A stretch of 64,000 bases of DNA from Betaproteobacteria bacterium (lineage in GTDB: Bacteria > Pseudomonadota > Gammaproteobacteria > Burkholderiales > Rhodocyclaceae). Both the position numbers and the translations under genes were made by a program. Positions within the stretch are counted from its first letter, which is position 1. Each line of letters begins with the position of its first letter. The notes beneath the pieces were generated by a model that was given only the letters and a program-made list of their open reading frames with translations, was not told where the DNA came from and did no database searches. Positions 1 through 9,180 of the stretch are shown in pieces. The DNA lies in NCBI GenBank assembly GCA_019136545.1, contig JAGVUA010000083.1:1-64000 (forward strand), written 5' to 3'.

Positions 1-1082
1 GCGTCATCCTGCTCGGCAACAACCTGATCAACGCCGGCGCCGCAACCCTGGTCAGCATCATCACCATCGAAATGTTCGGCGAGGAAAAGTGGGCACTGGG
101 CATCGGCACGCTGGCCATCACGTTCGCCATCCTGGTGTTTTCCGAAATCACGCCAAAGATCATCGGCGCCGCCTATGCCGACAAGCTGGTGCTCTTTCTC
201 GGCTTTCTGCTCTGGCCTTTGCTGAGGGCGGCCTACCCGATCGTCTGGTTCATCAATCTTTTCGCCACGGGCCTCCTGAAAGTACTGCACCTGCAGCCCA
301 GCCCGAGTCAAGCCGTCAAGCCGTTGTCGCCACAGGAATTGCGGGCTCTGGTCCTGGAATCGCGCGGTATGCCAGGCCAACACCGCGACATCCTGGTCAA
401 CCTATTCGATCTGGACCGCGTCACCGTCGAGGACATCATGGTGCCTCGCGGTGACATGGAATTCATCGACATCGAGGCGTCGATCGAGGACATACGCGCA
501 CAACTGGCCACCAGCTACCACGCGCGATTACCGGTGGTTGCCGGGGATCCAGGCAACGTCATCGGCGTGCTGCAGCAGCGACGCCTGCTGGGCGCCACCT
601 TGACGGGGCCGCTCGACCACGAAAGTATTCGGGAGCAGCTGACCGAACCGTATTTCATCCCGGCGGCCACCCCCGTGTACGCCCAATTGCGGTTTTTCCG
701 CGAAAACAAGCAGCGCCAAGGGCTGATCGTCGACGAATATGGGGAAATTCTCGGTCTTGTGACGCTCGAGGACATCATCGAGGAGATCGTCGGCAAGTTC
801 ACGACCAGCATGCCCGGCGCAGCTGCCGACTTGGCCTGGGCCGAAGACGGCACGATCCTGGTTGACGGCGGCCACAGTCTGCGCGAACTCAACCGCCTGC
901 TTGGCTTAAGTTTGCCCCTGAACGGGCCGAAAACACTGAATGGACTCATCGTCGAATACCTGCGCGAAATTCCCGAAGCCGACGTTTGCCTGCGCATCGG
1001 CGATGTCGACATGGAGATCGTCCAGACCTTGGACCGACGCATCAAGATGGTCAAGCTATTCCGCCCGCAATCAACCCAATAG
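1..1082 (+). CDS. CorC/HlyC-family CBS-domain membrane protein, 5' partial
   Basis: The gene enters the window already open; its first whole codon is at position 3 and about 359 residues are visible. The N-terminal part is hydrophobic and carries the FSEITPKIIGA stretch typical of the DUF21/CNNM membrane domain. A pair of CBS motifs follows (MVPRGDMEFI and LVTLEDIIEEIVG), then a C-terminal CorC_HlyC domain. Family members are implicated in magnesium/cobalt efflux or membrane ion homeostasis; the substrate here cannot be read from sequence. It ends with TAG about 105 bp before pilB and is probably a separate transcription unit. Confidence 0.9.
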   Translation, partial: VILLGNNLINAGAATLVSIITIEMFGEEKWALGIGTLAITFAILVFSEITPKIIGAAYADKLVLFLGFLLWPLLRAAYPIVWFINLFATGLLKVLHLQPSPSQAVKPLSPQELRALVLESRGMPGQHRDILVNLFDLDRVTVEDIMVPRGDMEFIDIEASIEDIRAQLATSYHARLPVVAGDPGNVIGVLQQRRLLGATLTGPLDHESIREQLTEPYFIPAATPVYAQLRFFRENKQRQGLIVDEYGEILGLVTLEDIIEEIVGKFTTSMPGAAADLAWAEDGTILVDGGHSLRELNRLLGLSLPLNGPKTLNGLIVEYLREIPEADVCLRIGDVDMEIVQTLDRRIKMVKLFRPQSTQ

Positions 1083-1187
1083 GAGGTGTTTCGCCAGCCG
1101 CCTTCGCCTTTACAAACCCATGCTGCGCGGGCATTATCGCCTTGACATGCTTGGTGCGACACATCCCCGAGCGGGCGCTTCCACACT

Positions 1188-2900
1188 ATGACGGTTGCCA
1201 TGCCACCCCTGTTGAGCGGCTTGGGGCGAGCGCTCGTTCAGCAAGACCAGCTCAAGGAAGCGGAGGCCGAACGCATCGCTGCCGAGGCGAAGCCGGAAAG
1301 CGGCGGCTTCGTCGGCCAACTGATCGCTTCGGGACGCATGACCGCCCGTGACATCGCGATTTTTGCCGCCCGTACCTTCGGCTACCCGCTGCTCGACCTG
1401 AATGCTTTCTCCAGCGACCACCTGGTCAAGGACGCCATCGATCGCCGCGTGATGCAGAACCACCAAACGCTGGCGCTGGTTCGCCGCGGCAACCGGCTCT
1501 CGGTGGCCATGGCCGATCCGACCAATCTGCGCGCGCTGGACGAAATCCGCTTCCAGACGGGCCTGATCATCGATCCGGTCGTGGTGGAATCGGACAAGCT
1601 GGTGGCCCGATTGGCCAAGTTCACCGAAAGGGCCGACGAGGCGCTTCAAAACCTCATGGAGGATGACCTCCAGTTCGAGTTCGAGGAAGAGGCGCCCGAC
1701 GAGGCCGGACCCGACGCAAGCACCAGCGAGGTCGATGACGCGCCGGTCGTCAAGTTCATTCAAAAGATCCTGCACGATGCGATTGCCGAAGGCGCGTCGG
1801 ACATCCACTTCGAGCCCTACGAGAAGTACTACAGGATCCGTTTCCGCGTCGATGGCATCCTGCGGGAAATCGCCCAGCCGCCGCTGGTGATCAAGGAAAA
1901 GATCGCCTCGCGCATCAAGGTCATTTCGCGGCTCAACATTGCCGAAAAACGCGTGCCGCAGGATGGCCGGATGAAACTCGCCCTGTCGAAAAACCGAGCC
2001 ATCGATTTCCGGGTCAGCAGCCTGCCCACGCTGCACGGCGAGAAAATCGTGCTGCGCATCCTCGACCCGAGTTCGGCCACCATGGGGATCGACGCCCTCG
2101 GCTATGAACCGGACCAGCGCCAGGCCCTGCTCGATGCCATTCAACGCCCTTACGGCATGATCCTGGTCACCGGCCCGACCGGCAGCGGCAAGACCGTGTC
2201 GCTCTATACCTGCCTGAATATTCTCAATCAGCCAGGCACCAACATTTCAACCGCCGAGGACCCGGCCGAAATCAACCTCGCCGGCATCAACCAGGTGAAC
2301 GTCGATGACAAAGCCGGCTTGACATTCGCGGCCGCGCTCAAGTCGTTTCTGCGCCAGGATCCGGACATCATCATGGTCGGCGAAATCCGCGACCTGGAAA
2401 CCGCCGAAATTGCCATCAAGGCGGCCCAGACCGGCCACCTGGTGCTATCGACCCTGCACACCAACGACGCGCCCCAAACCCTGACGCGCCTGATGAACAT
2501 GGGGGTTCCGACTTTCAACATCGCATCGAGCATCATATTGATCACCGCACAGCGCCTGGCCAGGCGACTGTGTACCTGCAAGGTGCCGATCAATGTTCCG
2601 CGCGAGACATTGCTCAACGCGGGTTTCGCGGAGGACGATCTCGACGGCAGCTGGCAGCTCTATGGTCCCGGCGGGTGCGAGCGCTGCAAAGGTTCGGGTT
2701 ACAAGGGTCGCCTGGGCATTTACCAGGTCATGCCGGTCTCCGAAGCCATCCAACGGGTCATCATGTCGAACGGCACTTCGCTCGACATCGCCGCGCAAGC
2801 CCAGGCCGAAGGCGTGCGCGACCTGCGTCAATCGGGGCTCCTGAAGGTCAGGCAGGGCGTCACCTCGCTGGATGAGGTGCTGGCGACAACCAACGAATAG
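1188..2900 (+). CDS. pilB: Type IV pilus assembly ATPase PilB
   Basis: Cytoplasmic hexameric ATPase that powers pilus extension. The 570-residue protein has a degenerate MshEN-like N-terminal domain, then the GspE/PilB ATPase core. Walker A GPTGSGKTVSLY lies near residue 329, the Asp box VGEIRDLETAEI and the STLHTNDAPQTLTRL His-box follow, and a zinc tetracysteine (CTCK ... CERCKGSGYKGR) sits near the C terminus. The order pilB–pilC–pilD on one strand is the usual proteobacterial cluster. Two in-frame ATGs occur, at 1188 and 1200; neither has a clear ribosome binding site, so the exact start is uncertain. It is distinct from the MSHA ATPase mshE further along. Confidence 0.96.
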   Translation: MTVAMPPLLSGLGRALVQQDQLKEAEAERIAAEAKPESGGFVGQLIASGRMTARDIAIFAARTFGYPLLDLNAFSSDHLVKDAIDRRVMQNHQTLALVRRGNRLSVAMADPTNLRALDEIRFQTGLIIDPVVVESDKLVARLAKFTERADEALQNLMEDDLQFEFEEEAPDEAGPDASTSEVDDAPVVKFIQKILHDAIAEGASDIHFEPYEKYYRIRFRVDGILREIAQPPLVIKEKIASRIKVISRLNIAEKRVPQDGRMKLALSKNRAIDFRVSSLPTLHGEKIVLRILDPSSATMGIDALGYEPDQRQALLDAIQRPYGMILVTGPTGSGKTVSLYTCLNILNQPGTNISTAEDPAEINLAGINQVNVDDKAGLTFAAALKSFLRQDPDIIMVGEIRDLETAEIAIKAAQTGHLVLSTLHTNDAPQTLTRLMNMGVPTFNIASSIILITAQRLARRLCTCKVPINVPRETLLNAGFAEDDLDGSWQLYGPGGCERCKGSGYKGRLGIYQVMPVSEAIQRVIMSNGTSLDIAAQAQAEGVRDLRQSGLLKVRQGVTSLDEVLATTNE

Positions 2901-2932
2901 CCGTCCAGAACGAAAACGAGAGGTGATAAGCC

Positions 2933-4165
2933 ATGGCTTCAGCCACAAAATCGGACCGACGCGACATGGGCGTGAAGGAGTTCACGTTCATCTGGGAAGG
3001 CAAGGACAAGATCGGCAAGATCGTCCGCGGCGAGATGCGCTGCGCCAGCGAGGCCGTGGTCAACACCACGTTGCGGCGCCAAGGCATTCTGCCCGTCAAG
3101 GTAAAGAAGCAGACTTTCAAGAAGGGCGGCAAGGTCACCGAAAAAGACATCACGCTCTTTACCCGTCAGCTGGCGACCATGCTGAAGTCGGGCGTGCCTT
3201 TGCTCCAGGCCTTCGATATCGTCGCCAAGGGCTCCTCGAACAGCGCCGTCGCCCGCCTGCTGCTGGACGTCAAGGCCGAGGTCGAAACCGGTTCCGCGCT
3301 CAACCAGGCTTTTCGCAAGCACTCGGTTCATTTCGATGCGCTCTATTGCAACCTGATCCAGGCGGGCGAGCAGGCCGGCATTCTCGATGCCCTGCTCGAC
3401 CGGCTGGCGACCTACAAGGAAAAAATCCTCGCCATCAAGTCGAAGATCAAGTCCGCGCTGTTCTATCCAATCGCCGTGATCGTGGTTGCCTTCATCGTCA
3501 TGGCGGTGATCATGATCTTCGTGATCCCGCAGTTCAAGAGCGTATTCACGAGCTTCGGCGCCGACCTGCCGGCGCCGACCCTGCTGGTAATCGCCATATC
3601 GGATTTCTTCGTCGCCAACTGGTATCTGATATTCGGGGCCATCGCCGGCGGTCTCTACCTCTTCTTCTATCTGTGGAAACGGTCCGTGCCCATGCAAATG
3701 GCCATTGACCGAATGTTCCTGCGCCTGCCGATTTTTGGCGAAGTGATTCGCAAGGCAACCATCGCCCGCTGGACCCGCACGCTTTCGACCATGTTCGCCG
3801 CCGGCGTGCCGCTGGTGGAAGCGCTGACTTCCGTCGGCGGCGCCGCCGGCAATTATGTTTACCGCGTGGCCACCCAGCAGATCCAGACCGAGGTCAGCAC
3901 CGGCTCCAGCCTGACGGTGGCCATGCAGAACGCCGAGGTGTTTCCCAGCATGGTGATCCAGATGGTCTCGATCGGCGAGGAATCCGGCCAACTCGATGCC
4001 ATGCTCGGCAAAGTGGCGGATTTCTACGAAGCCGAAGTGGACGATGCGGTCGAGGCGCTGTCCAGCCTGATGGAACCGATGATCATGGTCATCCTCGGCG
4101 TTCTCATCGGCGGTATCGTCGTTGCCATGTATTTGCCGATCTTCAAGCTCGGCGCCGTGGTCTGA
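2933..4165 (+). CDS. pilC: Type IV pilus inner-membrane platform protein PilC
   Basis: Inner-membrane platform of the type IV pilus machine, working between PilB and the growing pilus. The 410-residue protein has two T2SSF domains (roughly residues 70–200 and 275–400), each with FTRQLATML / WTRTLSTMF-type starts and GEESGQLD-like turns, and three hydrophobic segments. A GAGAGGTG ribosome binding site precedes the chosen ATG. It starts 32 bp after pilB and ends 5 bp before pilD, so the three genes are probably one operon. Confidence 0.96.
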   Translation: MASATKSDRRDMGVKEFTFIWEGKDKIGKIVRGEMRCASEAVVNTTLRRQGILPVKVKKQTFKKGGKVTEKDITLFTRQLATMLKSGVPLLQAFDIVAKGSSNSAVARLLLDVKAEVETGSALNQAFRKHSVHFDALYCNLIQAGEQAGILDALLDRLATYKEKILAIKSKIKSALFYPIAVIVVAFIVMAVIMIFVIPQFKSVFTSFGADLPAPTLLVIAISDFFVANWYLIFGAIAGGLYLFFYLWKRSVPMQMAIDRMFLRLPIFGEVIRKATIARWTRTLSTMFAAGVPLVEALTSVGGAAGNYVYRVATQQIQTEVSTGSSLTVAMQNAEVFPSMVIQMVSIGEESGQLDAMLGKVADFYEAEVDDAVEALSSLMEPMIMVILGVLIGGIVVAMYLPIFKLGAVV

Positions 4166-4170
4166 CCGGT

Positions 4171-5019
4171 ATGGAAGCGCTTCTGCAACCAGGCCCCTTC
4201 ATCGTCGTGGCCGCATTGGCCGGGCTTCTCATCGGCAGCTTCCTGAATGTCGTCATCCACCGCCTGCCGCGCATGATGGAGCGCGACTGGGCAGCCCAGT
4301 GTGCGGAGTTGCGGGGGGAAGATCCCCCGGCGCTAGCGCCACTGTCCTTGACCAGCCCGCGGTCCCGCTGCCCGCAATGCAGCCGCCAGATCGGCGCCCT
4401 GGAAAACATACCGATACTGAGCTACCTGCTGCTCCGCGGTCGCTGCAAGGGCTGCGGCGAACCGATCAGCCTCCGCTATCCCGTGGTCGAAGCCGTTACG
4501 GGCCTGCTGTTCGGCCTGGCCGCATGGAAGCTGGGGCCGAGTTCCGCCGCGATCGGCGCCATGGTCTTCGTCGCCGCGATGATTGCCCTGACCTTCATCG
4601 ACTTCGACACCCAGTTGTTGCCGGACGACATCACGCTGCCCCTGCTCTGGCTGGGCCTGCTGTTCAACCTGTGGAACACCTACACCGACCTGTCCAGCGC
4701 CGTGGTCGGCGCCATGGCCGGCTACCTCAGCTTATGGTCGGTCTATTGGCTGTTCAAGCTGGCCACGGGCAAGGAAGGCATGGGTTACGGCGACTTCAAG
4801 CTGCTCGCCGCCATCGGCGCATGGCTGGGGTGGCAGGTGCTGCCGCTGACGATCCTGCTTTCATCTTTCGTCGGCGCCCTGACCGGCATCGCGCTGATCG
4901 TCGTGGCTCGGCGGGGCCGCAATGTCCCCATCCCGTTTGGTCCCTACCTGGCCGCGGCCGGGGTAATCGCCCTATTCTGGGGCAAGCCCTTGACGTCCAC
5001 CTATCTCGGCCTGCTCTAG
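4171..5019 (+). CDS. pilD: Prepilin peptidase / N-methyltransferase PilD
   Basis: Bifunctional inner-membrane aspartic protease that cleaves prepilin leaders after glycine and methylates the new N terminus. It would process the pilins of the PilB/C system and, probably, the MSHA pseudopilins encoded at 29–36 kb, because no second peptidase is visible here. The zinc-binding four-cysteine motif (CPQC ... CKGC) lies near residues 70–95. Catalytic aspartates sit in FIDFDTQLLPDD and GYGDFKLLAA. Several membrane helices fill the rest. The 282-residue length is normal. In many betaproteobacteria coaE and zapD follow pilD; here fmdB does. Confidence 0.96.
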   Translation: MEALLQPGPFIVVAALAGLLIGSFLNVVIHRLPRMMERDWAAQCAELRGEDPPALAPLSLTSPRSRCPQCSRQIGALENIPILSYLLLRGRCKGCGEPISLRYPVVEAVTGLLFGLAAWKLGPSSAAIGAMVFVAAMIALTFIDFDTQLLPDDITLPLLWLGLLFNLWNTYTDLSSAVVGAMAGYLSLWSVYWLFKLATGKEGMGYGDFKLLAAIGAWLGWQVLPLTILLSSFVGALTGIALIVVARRGRNVPIPFGPYLAAAGVIALFWGKPLTSTYLGLL

Positions 5020-5103
5020 GACCTATTCTTGAAATTCTGCCGGCGAGCCCTCATTTCCCGGCTGCGACAGCGCGGGAAGTCCTTTGGCGGCAGGCGCTTA
5101 CGC

Positions 5104-5109
5104 TATAAT
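5104..5109 (+). promoter_or_regulatory. Likely -10 element upstream of fmdB
   Basis: A perfect TATAAT lies 23 bp before the fmdB start codon in the 113-bp gap after pilD. No convincing -35 is seen at the expected spacing. The following GGGAGAG at 5121–5127 is a good ribosome binding site for fmdB. Probably the start of the fmdB–DUF502–aspS transcription unit. Confidence 0.5.
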
Positions 5110-5132
5110 TCGATTCTTTTCGGGAGAGACCG

Positions 5133-5399
5133 ATGCCCATCTACGCCTATCGTTGCAGCGCCTGCGGTCTGGAGCGGGATGTCATGCAAAAGATGTCCGA
5201 TGCTCCGTTGACGACCTGTCCTGAATGCAAGACGGAAACCTTCAGCAAGCAATTGACCGCAGCGGGCTTCCATCTGAAAGGCAGCGGCTGGTATCAGACC
5301 GACTTCAAGGGCGGCGCCAAGCCGGAAGCCAAACCCGAGGCCAAGAACGAGAGCCCGCCTCCGTGCCAAGGAGGAACCGGATCGTGCGCGTGCGCGTAA
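5133..5399 (+). CDS. FmdB-family zinc-ribbon protein
   Basis: Small 88-residue protein with the N-terminal FmdB zinc ribbon: MPIYAYRC-SAC followed by a second pair CPEC, giving a Cys4 site between residues 8 and 34. The C-terminal half is a low-complexity Lys/Glu/Pro tail (KPEAKPEAKNE) ending in a Cys-containing segment. The family was first noted as a putative regulator of formamidase/acetamidase genes, but its general function is unknown. A GGGAGAG ribosome binding site and an upstream TATAAT support expression. The conserved position before DUF502 and aspS suggests a translation- or envelope-linked housekeeping role, which is only inference. Confidence 0.9.
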   Translation: MPIYAYRCSACGLERDVMQKMSDAPLTTCPECKTETFSKQLTAAGFHLKGSGWYQTDFKGGAKPEAKPEAKNESPPPCQGGTGSCACA

Positions 5400-5458
5400 C
5401 GACGACCTCACCTGCGCCAGCGGCTTCGTCGGCGATCTTGTCTTGGCTACTTTAGCGC

Positions 5459-6082
5459 TTGAAAAAATACTTCATCACCGGCCTGCTGATCTGGATTCCG
5501 CTGGCCATCACCGTCTGGGTGCTGACGCTGATCGTTCGCACCATGGATCAGTCATTGCTGTTGCTTCCCGAGACCTTGCGTCCGGAGCATGTGCTCGGCT
5601 TCTATATTCCCGGCATCGGCGCGCTGCTCACCATCCTCGTGGTGTTGCTGACCGGCCTGGTTGCCGCCAACATCGTCGGCCAGCGCATGGTGCGTTTCTG
5701 GGAAGCGCTGCTGGCGCGCATCCCGGTGGTCAAGTCGATCTATTACAGCGTCAAGCAGATCAGCGACACCCTGTTCTCGGGCAGCGGCGAAGCCTTCCGC
5801 AAGGTGCTGCTGGTGCGCTATCCCCATCCCGAAGCGTGGGCAGTGGCTTTTCTCACCGGCACGCCCGCCGAGAGCGTCAGCGCCATGACCGGCGAGGAAC
5901 TGGTCAGCGTCTTCATTCCGACCGCGCCCAGCCCGGTCAACGGCTTTTTCTTCTTCGTCAAGAAGAACGAAACCATCGAACTGGACATGAGCGTCGATGA
6001 CGCCCTGAAATACATCGTTTCGATGGGCGTAGTCGCGCCGCCGGTTCAGGGCAATCATCTCGGACGAACGCAGAACGAATAA
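5459..6082 (+). CDS. DUF502 family membrane protein
   Basis: A 207-residue inner-membrane protein of unknown function, with two hydrophobic segments (residues 5–27 and about 45–70) and a conserved cytosolic or periplasmic C-terminal domain. The start is TTG: an in-frame TAG sits one codon upstream at 5453–5455, so no earlier start is possible, and the resulting N terminus [19 protein letters not shown] matches the family. It sits between fmdB and aspS, as in many betaproteobacteria. No catalytic motif is apparent. Confidence 0.88.
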   Translation: MKKYFITGLLIWIPLAITVWVLTLIVRTMDQSLLLLPETLRPEHVLGFYIPGIGALLTILVVLLTGLVAANIVGQRMVRFWEALLARIPVVKSIYYSVKQISDTLFSGSGEAFRKVLLVRYPHPEAWAVAFLTGTPAESVSAMTGEELVSVFIPTAPSPVNGFFFFVKKNETIELDMSVDDALKYIVSMGVVAPPVQGNHLGRTQNE

Positions 6083-6100
6083 CCTCAACCCCCGGCCAGC

Positions 6101-6124
6101 GGCGTCCCGCCGTGGCTGACTTTC
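6101..6124 (+). repeat. Copy 1 of the dispersed 24-bp element
   Basis: GGCGT, CCC, then GCCGTGGCTGACTTTC; one mismatch in the 16-bp core compared with the consensus (A to T in GCCACGG, and the next base still G). It lies between DUF502 and the aspS start codon; the GTG inside it is in frame with aspS but is unlikely to be the true start. Confidence 0.7.
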
Positions 6125-6138
6125 ACATCGGACTCACC

Positions 6139-7938
6139 ATGCGTACCCACTACTGCGGCCAACTCAATGCCGGCCACGTCGATCAGATTGTCACCTTGTG
6201 CGGCTGGGCGCATCGCCGCCGCGACCACGGCGGCGTGATCTTCATCGACCTGCGCGACCGCGAGGGCTTGGCGCAAGTGGTCTGCGACCCCGACCGGCCG
6301 GCGATGTTCGAACGCGCCGAGACGGTGCGCAGCGAATTCGTGCTCAAGGTCACCGGCAAGGTCCGCCGCCGGCCAGCCGGCACCGAGAACCCCAACCTGC
6401 CGTCGGGCGAAGTGGAAATCCTTTGCCATGAACTGGAGATCCTCAACCCGGCGGTGACGCCACCCTTCCAGCTCGACGACGACAACCTCTCGGAGAACGT
6501 CCGCCTCGTCAATCGCGTCATCGACCTGCGCCGTCCGCAGATGCAGAAGAACATGATGTTGCGCTACAAGACGGCGCGCGCCTTCCGCCGCTTCCTCGAC
6601 GACCACGGCTTCGTCGACATCGAAACGCCGATGCTGACCAAGTCCACTCCCGAAGGCGCGCGCGACTACCTGGTGCCCTCGCGCGTGCATCCGGGCCAGT
6701 TCTTCGCCCTGCCGCAGTCGCCGCAGCTGTTCAAGCAGCTGCTGATGGTCGCCGGTTTCGACCGCTACTACCAGATCACCAAGTGCTTCCGCGACGAGGA
6801 CCTGCGTGCCGACCGCCAGCCCGAGTTCACGCAGGTCGATATCGAAACCTCGTTCCTGGACGAGCACCAGATCACCGGCATCATCGAGGAACTGATCCGT
6901 TACGTGTTCAAGGACGCCATCGACGTCGATCTGCCCGATCCCTTCCCGCGCATGACCTATGCCGAAGCCATGCGCCGCTTCGGCTCGGACAAGCCGGACC
7001 TGCGCGTGACGCTGGAACTCACCGAAGTCACCGACGCCGTGCAGGACGTCGCCTTCAAGGTCTTTAGCGGTCCGGCCACCTCGGGCGGCCGGGTCGCGGC
7101 CTTGAGAATTCCCGGCGGCGCCAGCCTCTCGCGCGGCGAAATCGACGGCTACACCGAGTTCGTCAAAATTTACGGCGCCAAGGGTCTCGCCTACATCAAG
7201 GTCAACGACGCCAGCAAGCTCAACGAAGAAGGCCTGCAGTCGCCCATCGTCAAGAACCTGCACGAACGGGCGTTGAAGACCATCGTCGAACGCACCGGCG
7301 CGCAGTCGGGCGACCTGATCTTCTTCGGCGCCGACAAGACCAAGGTCGTGAACGACGCCTTGGGCGCACTGCGCAGCAAGCTCGGCCACGAGAAGGGCTA
7401 CATCAACGGAAAAGCGTGGGAACCGCTCTGGGTCGTCGATTTCCCGATGTTCGAGTACGACGAGGAAGACAAGCGCTGGACCGCCTGCCACCACCCCTTC
7501 ACCTCGCCGAAGGACGGCCACGACGAGCTGATGAAGACGAATCCCGGAGAATGTCTGGCCAAGGCCTACGACCTGGCGCTGAACGGCTGGGAAATCGGCG
7601 GCGGCTCGGTGCGTATCCACCAGGCCGACGTGCAAGCGCGCGTGTTCGAAGCGCTCGGCATCGGCGAGGAAGAACAACAGGTGAAATTCGGCTTCCTGCT
7701 CGACGCCCTCAAGTACGGCGCGCCGCCGCATGGCGGACTGGCGTTCGGCCTCGACCGCATCGTCACCATGATGACCGGCGCCGAATCGATCCGCGACGTG
7801 ATCGCTTTTCCGAAGACCCAGCGCGCCCAATGCCTGCTCACCGATGCGCCTTCCGCCGTCGATGAAAAGCAGCTGCGCGAACTGCACATCCGCCTGCGCC
7901 AGAAGGTCGAAACGCAGGTGGACGTCGGCAAGCATTGA
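6139..7938 (+). CDS. aspS: Aspartate–tRNA ligase
   Basis: Class II aminoacyl-tRNA synthetase charging tRNA-Asp (in bacteria of this type often also tRNA-Asn). The N-terminal OB-fold anticodon-binding domain begins [13 protein letters not shown], followed by the class II core with motif 2 ([16 protein letters not shown]), the bacterial GAD insertion and the C-terminal motif 3 region ([14 protein letters not shown]). ATG 6139 is preferred over the in-frame GTG at 6112 because family proteins begin MRTHYC and the extra nine residues fall in a repeat element. The length is then 599 residues. The stop TGA overlaps the ATG of the following RNase gene. Confidence 0.95.
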   Translation: MRTHYCGQLNAGHVDQIVTLCGWAHRRRDHGGVIFIDLRDREGLAQVVCDPDRPAMFERAETVRSEFVLKVTGKVRRRPAGTENPNLPSGEVEILCHELEILNPAVTPPFQLDDDNLSENVRLVNRVIDLRRPQMQKNMMLRYKTARAFRRFLDDHGFVDIETPMLTKSTPEGARDYLVPSRVHPGQFFALPQSPQLFKQLLMVAGFDRYYQITKCFRDEDLRADRQPEFTQVDIETSFLDEHQITGIIEELIRYVFKDAIDVDLPDPFPRMTYAEAMRRFGSDKPDLRVTLELTEVTDAVQDVAFKVFSGPATSGGRVAALRIPGGASLSRGEIDGYTEFVKIYGAKGLAYIKVNDASKLNEEGLQSPIVKNLHERALKTIVERTGAQSGDLIFFGADKTKVVNDALGALRSKLGHEKGYINGKAWEPLWVVDFPMFEYDEEDKRWTACHHPFTSPKDGHDELMKTNPGECLAKAYDLALNGWEIGGGSVRIHQADVQARVFEALGIGEEEQQVKFGFLLDALKYGAPPHGGLAFGLDRIVTMMTGAESIRDVIAFPKTQRAQCLLTDAPSAVDEKQLRELHIRLRQKVETQVDVGKH

Positions 7939-8267
7939 TGAAAACCCTGCTCGGCCTGCTGCTGGCGCTGTTCTTCCTGCCGGCGGCGGCCATTCAGGAC
8001 GTCCCGCTCGCCGACCTGCCGCCGGAAGCGCGGCAGACGCTGCAACTCGTCAAGCAGGGCGGGCCTTTCCCCCATCGGCGCGATGGCGTCGTGTTCGGCA
8101 ACTTCGAGCGTCTCTTGCCCATCAAGCCGCGCGGTTATTATCGCGAATACACCGTGCCGACACCCGGGCTCCGGCATCGCGGCGCACGGCGCATCGTGAG
8201 CGGCGACCATGCCGAGTATTACTACACCAACGACCATTACCAGACTTTCCGGCGGATCAGGGAATGA
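7938..8267 (+). CDS. Secreted guanyl-specific ribonuclease (barnase/RNase Sa type)
   Basis: A 109-residue microbial ribonuclease that would cleave RNA after guanosine. The first 18 residues form a signal peptide (hydrophobic LLGLLLALFFLP core ending PAAA), so the mature enzyme is exported. The catalytic triad of the family is intact: Glu70 in YYREYTVP, Arg84 in GARRIV and His100 in TNDHYQTF. Start ATG overlaps the aspS stop (TGATG), implying translational coupling. The next gene encodes barstar, the inhibitor that protects the producing cell. The pair lies inside an otherwise conserved aspS–nudB arrangement. Confidence 0.9.
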   Translation: MKTLLGLLLALFFLPAAAIQDVPLADLPPEARQTLQLVKQGGPFPHRRDGVVFGNFERLLPIKPRGYYREYTVPTPGLRHRGARRIVSGDHAEYYYTNDHYQTFRRIRE

Positions 8268-8707
8268 GCGACGTTCATCTGCAGCACGTCCTGGCGGATA
8301 CCGGCAAGGCCGGCGTGTATCACCTGCCGCACATGGACAAAAACGAGGTGGTCACGGCCGCCAAGGCCAACGGCTATGCCGCGTTCAGGGTCAACCTGGC
8401 CAAGGCGGACAACAAGGACGAAATGCTCGACGCCATCGCCAAAGCCATGAAATTTCCCAAGTGGTTCGGCCACAATTTCGATGCGCTGGCCGATTGCCTG
8501 TCCGACATGGCATGGAAGCCGGCCGAGGGTTACCTCGTCCTGCTCGAACATTGCGATGGCATCCACGGCAAGGCCGAAGCCGACTTCGTCACGACGCTGC
8601 AGACTTTCGAGCAGGCCGCCAACGAATGGCGCGAGGAAAGCATCCCCTTCTGGTGCCTGGTCGAGATGCAGGCTGACGGCATCGCCTGGCTGCCGACGGA
8701 GCCTTAG
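8264..8707 (+). CDS. Barstar-family ribonuclease inhibitor
   Basis: A 147-residue cytoplasmic inhibitor that blocks the active site of barnase-type RNases. The barstar fold is recognisable from residue about 45 onward (FPKWFGHNFDALADCLSDM, then LVLLEHCDGI), matching the inhibitory helix and loop of the family. The N-terminal 40 residues are longer than in the Bacillus protein. ATG overlaps the TGA of the RNase gene (ATGA), giving tight coupling of inhibitor to toxin. This would protect the cell from RNase that misfires before export. Immediately downstream is nudB. Confidence 0.9.
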   Translation: MSDVHLQHVLADTGKAGVYHLPHMDKNEVVTAAKANGYAAFRVNLAKADNKDEMLDAIAKAMKFPKWFGHNFDALADCLSDMAWKPAEGYLVLLEHCDGIHGKAEADFVTTLQTFEQAANEWREESIPFWCLVEMQADGIAWLPTEP

Positions 8708-8712
8708 CGGCG

Positions 8713-9180
8713 ATGGGCGCCAAGACGCCCGCCAAGACGCCCGTCTCGGTGCTGGTGGTCATCCATACGCCGGCGCTCGATGTCCTGCTGCTCGAACGCA
8801 CCGCCCGCCCCGGTTTCTGGCAATCGGTGACCGGCAGCCGGGAAGGGGCGGAATCGCTTGCCGAAACCGCAGTGCGCGAGGTCGCCGAGGAAACCGGCAT
8901 CGTCTGTTCAACCGATCGGCTGGCGCACTGGCGCCTGAGCAACCGCTTCGAAATCCTGCCGCTGTGGCGCGCCCGCTATGCCGACGGCGTCACCCACAAC
9001 GTCGAACACGTATTCAGCCTCTGCGTGGCCGCCGACACCCCGGTGGTCATCGCCCCCGACGAGCATCGCGACTGGCGTTGGCTGCCTTGGCGCGAAGCCG
9101 CGGCAGCCTGTTTCTCATGGACCAACCGCGACGCCATTCTGATGCTGGGGCTTGAGGCCCCGCCGCTCAACGGATGCTGA
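8713..9180 (+). CDS. nudB: Dihydroneopterin triphosphate diphosphatase (Nudix)
   Basis: Nudix hydrolase expected to remove pyrophosphate from dihydroneopterin triphosphate in folate synthesis. The Nudix box is complete: GSREGAESLAETAVREVAEETGI at about residues 36–58, with all metal-binding glutamates. The 155-residue length and the WQSVTGS lead-in match NudB. It starts 5 bp after barstar and completes the aspS operon. It overlaps the tail of the convergent ltrA by 14 bp. A generic Nudix role is possible, but linkage to aspS is typical of nudB. Confidence 0.85.
   Translation: MGAKTPAKTPVSVLVVIHTPALDVLLLERTARPGFWQSVTGSREGAESLAETAVREVAEETGIVCSTDRLAHWRLSNRFEILPLWRARYADGVTHNVEHVFSLCVAADTPVVIAPDEHRDWRWLPWREAAAACFSWTNRDAILMLGLEAPPLNGC

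Noticed and set aside
6085..7935. 616-codon minus-strand open frame opposite aspS
   Set aside because: Antisense shadow of a high-GC gene; the translation is Arg/His/Gly-rich without a domain, while aspS is certain.
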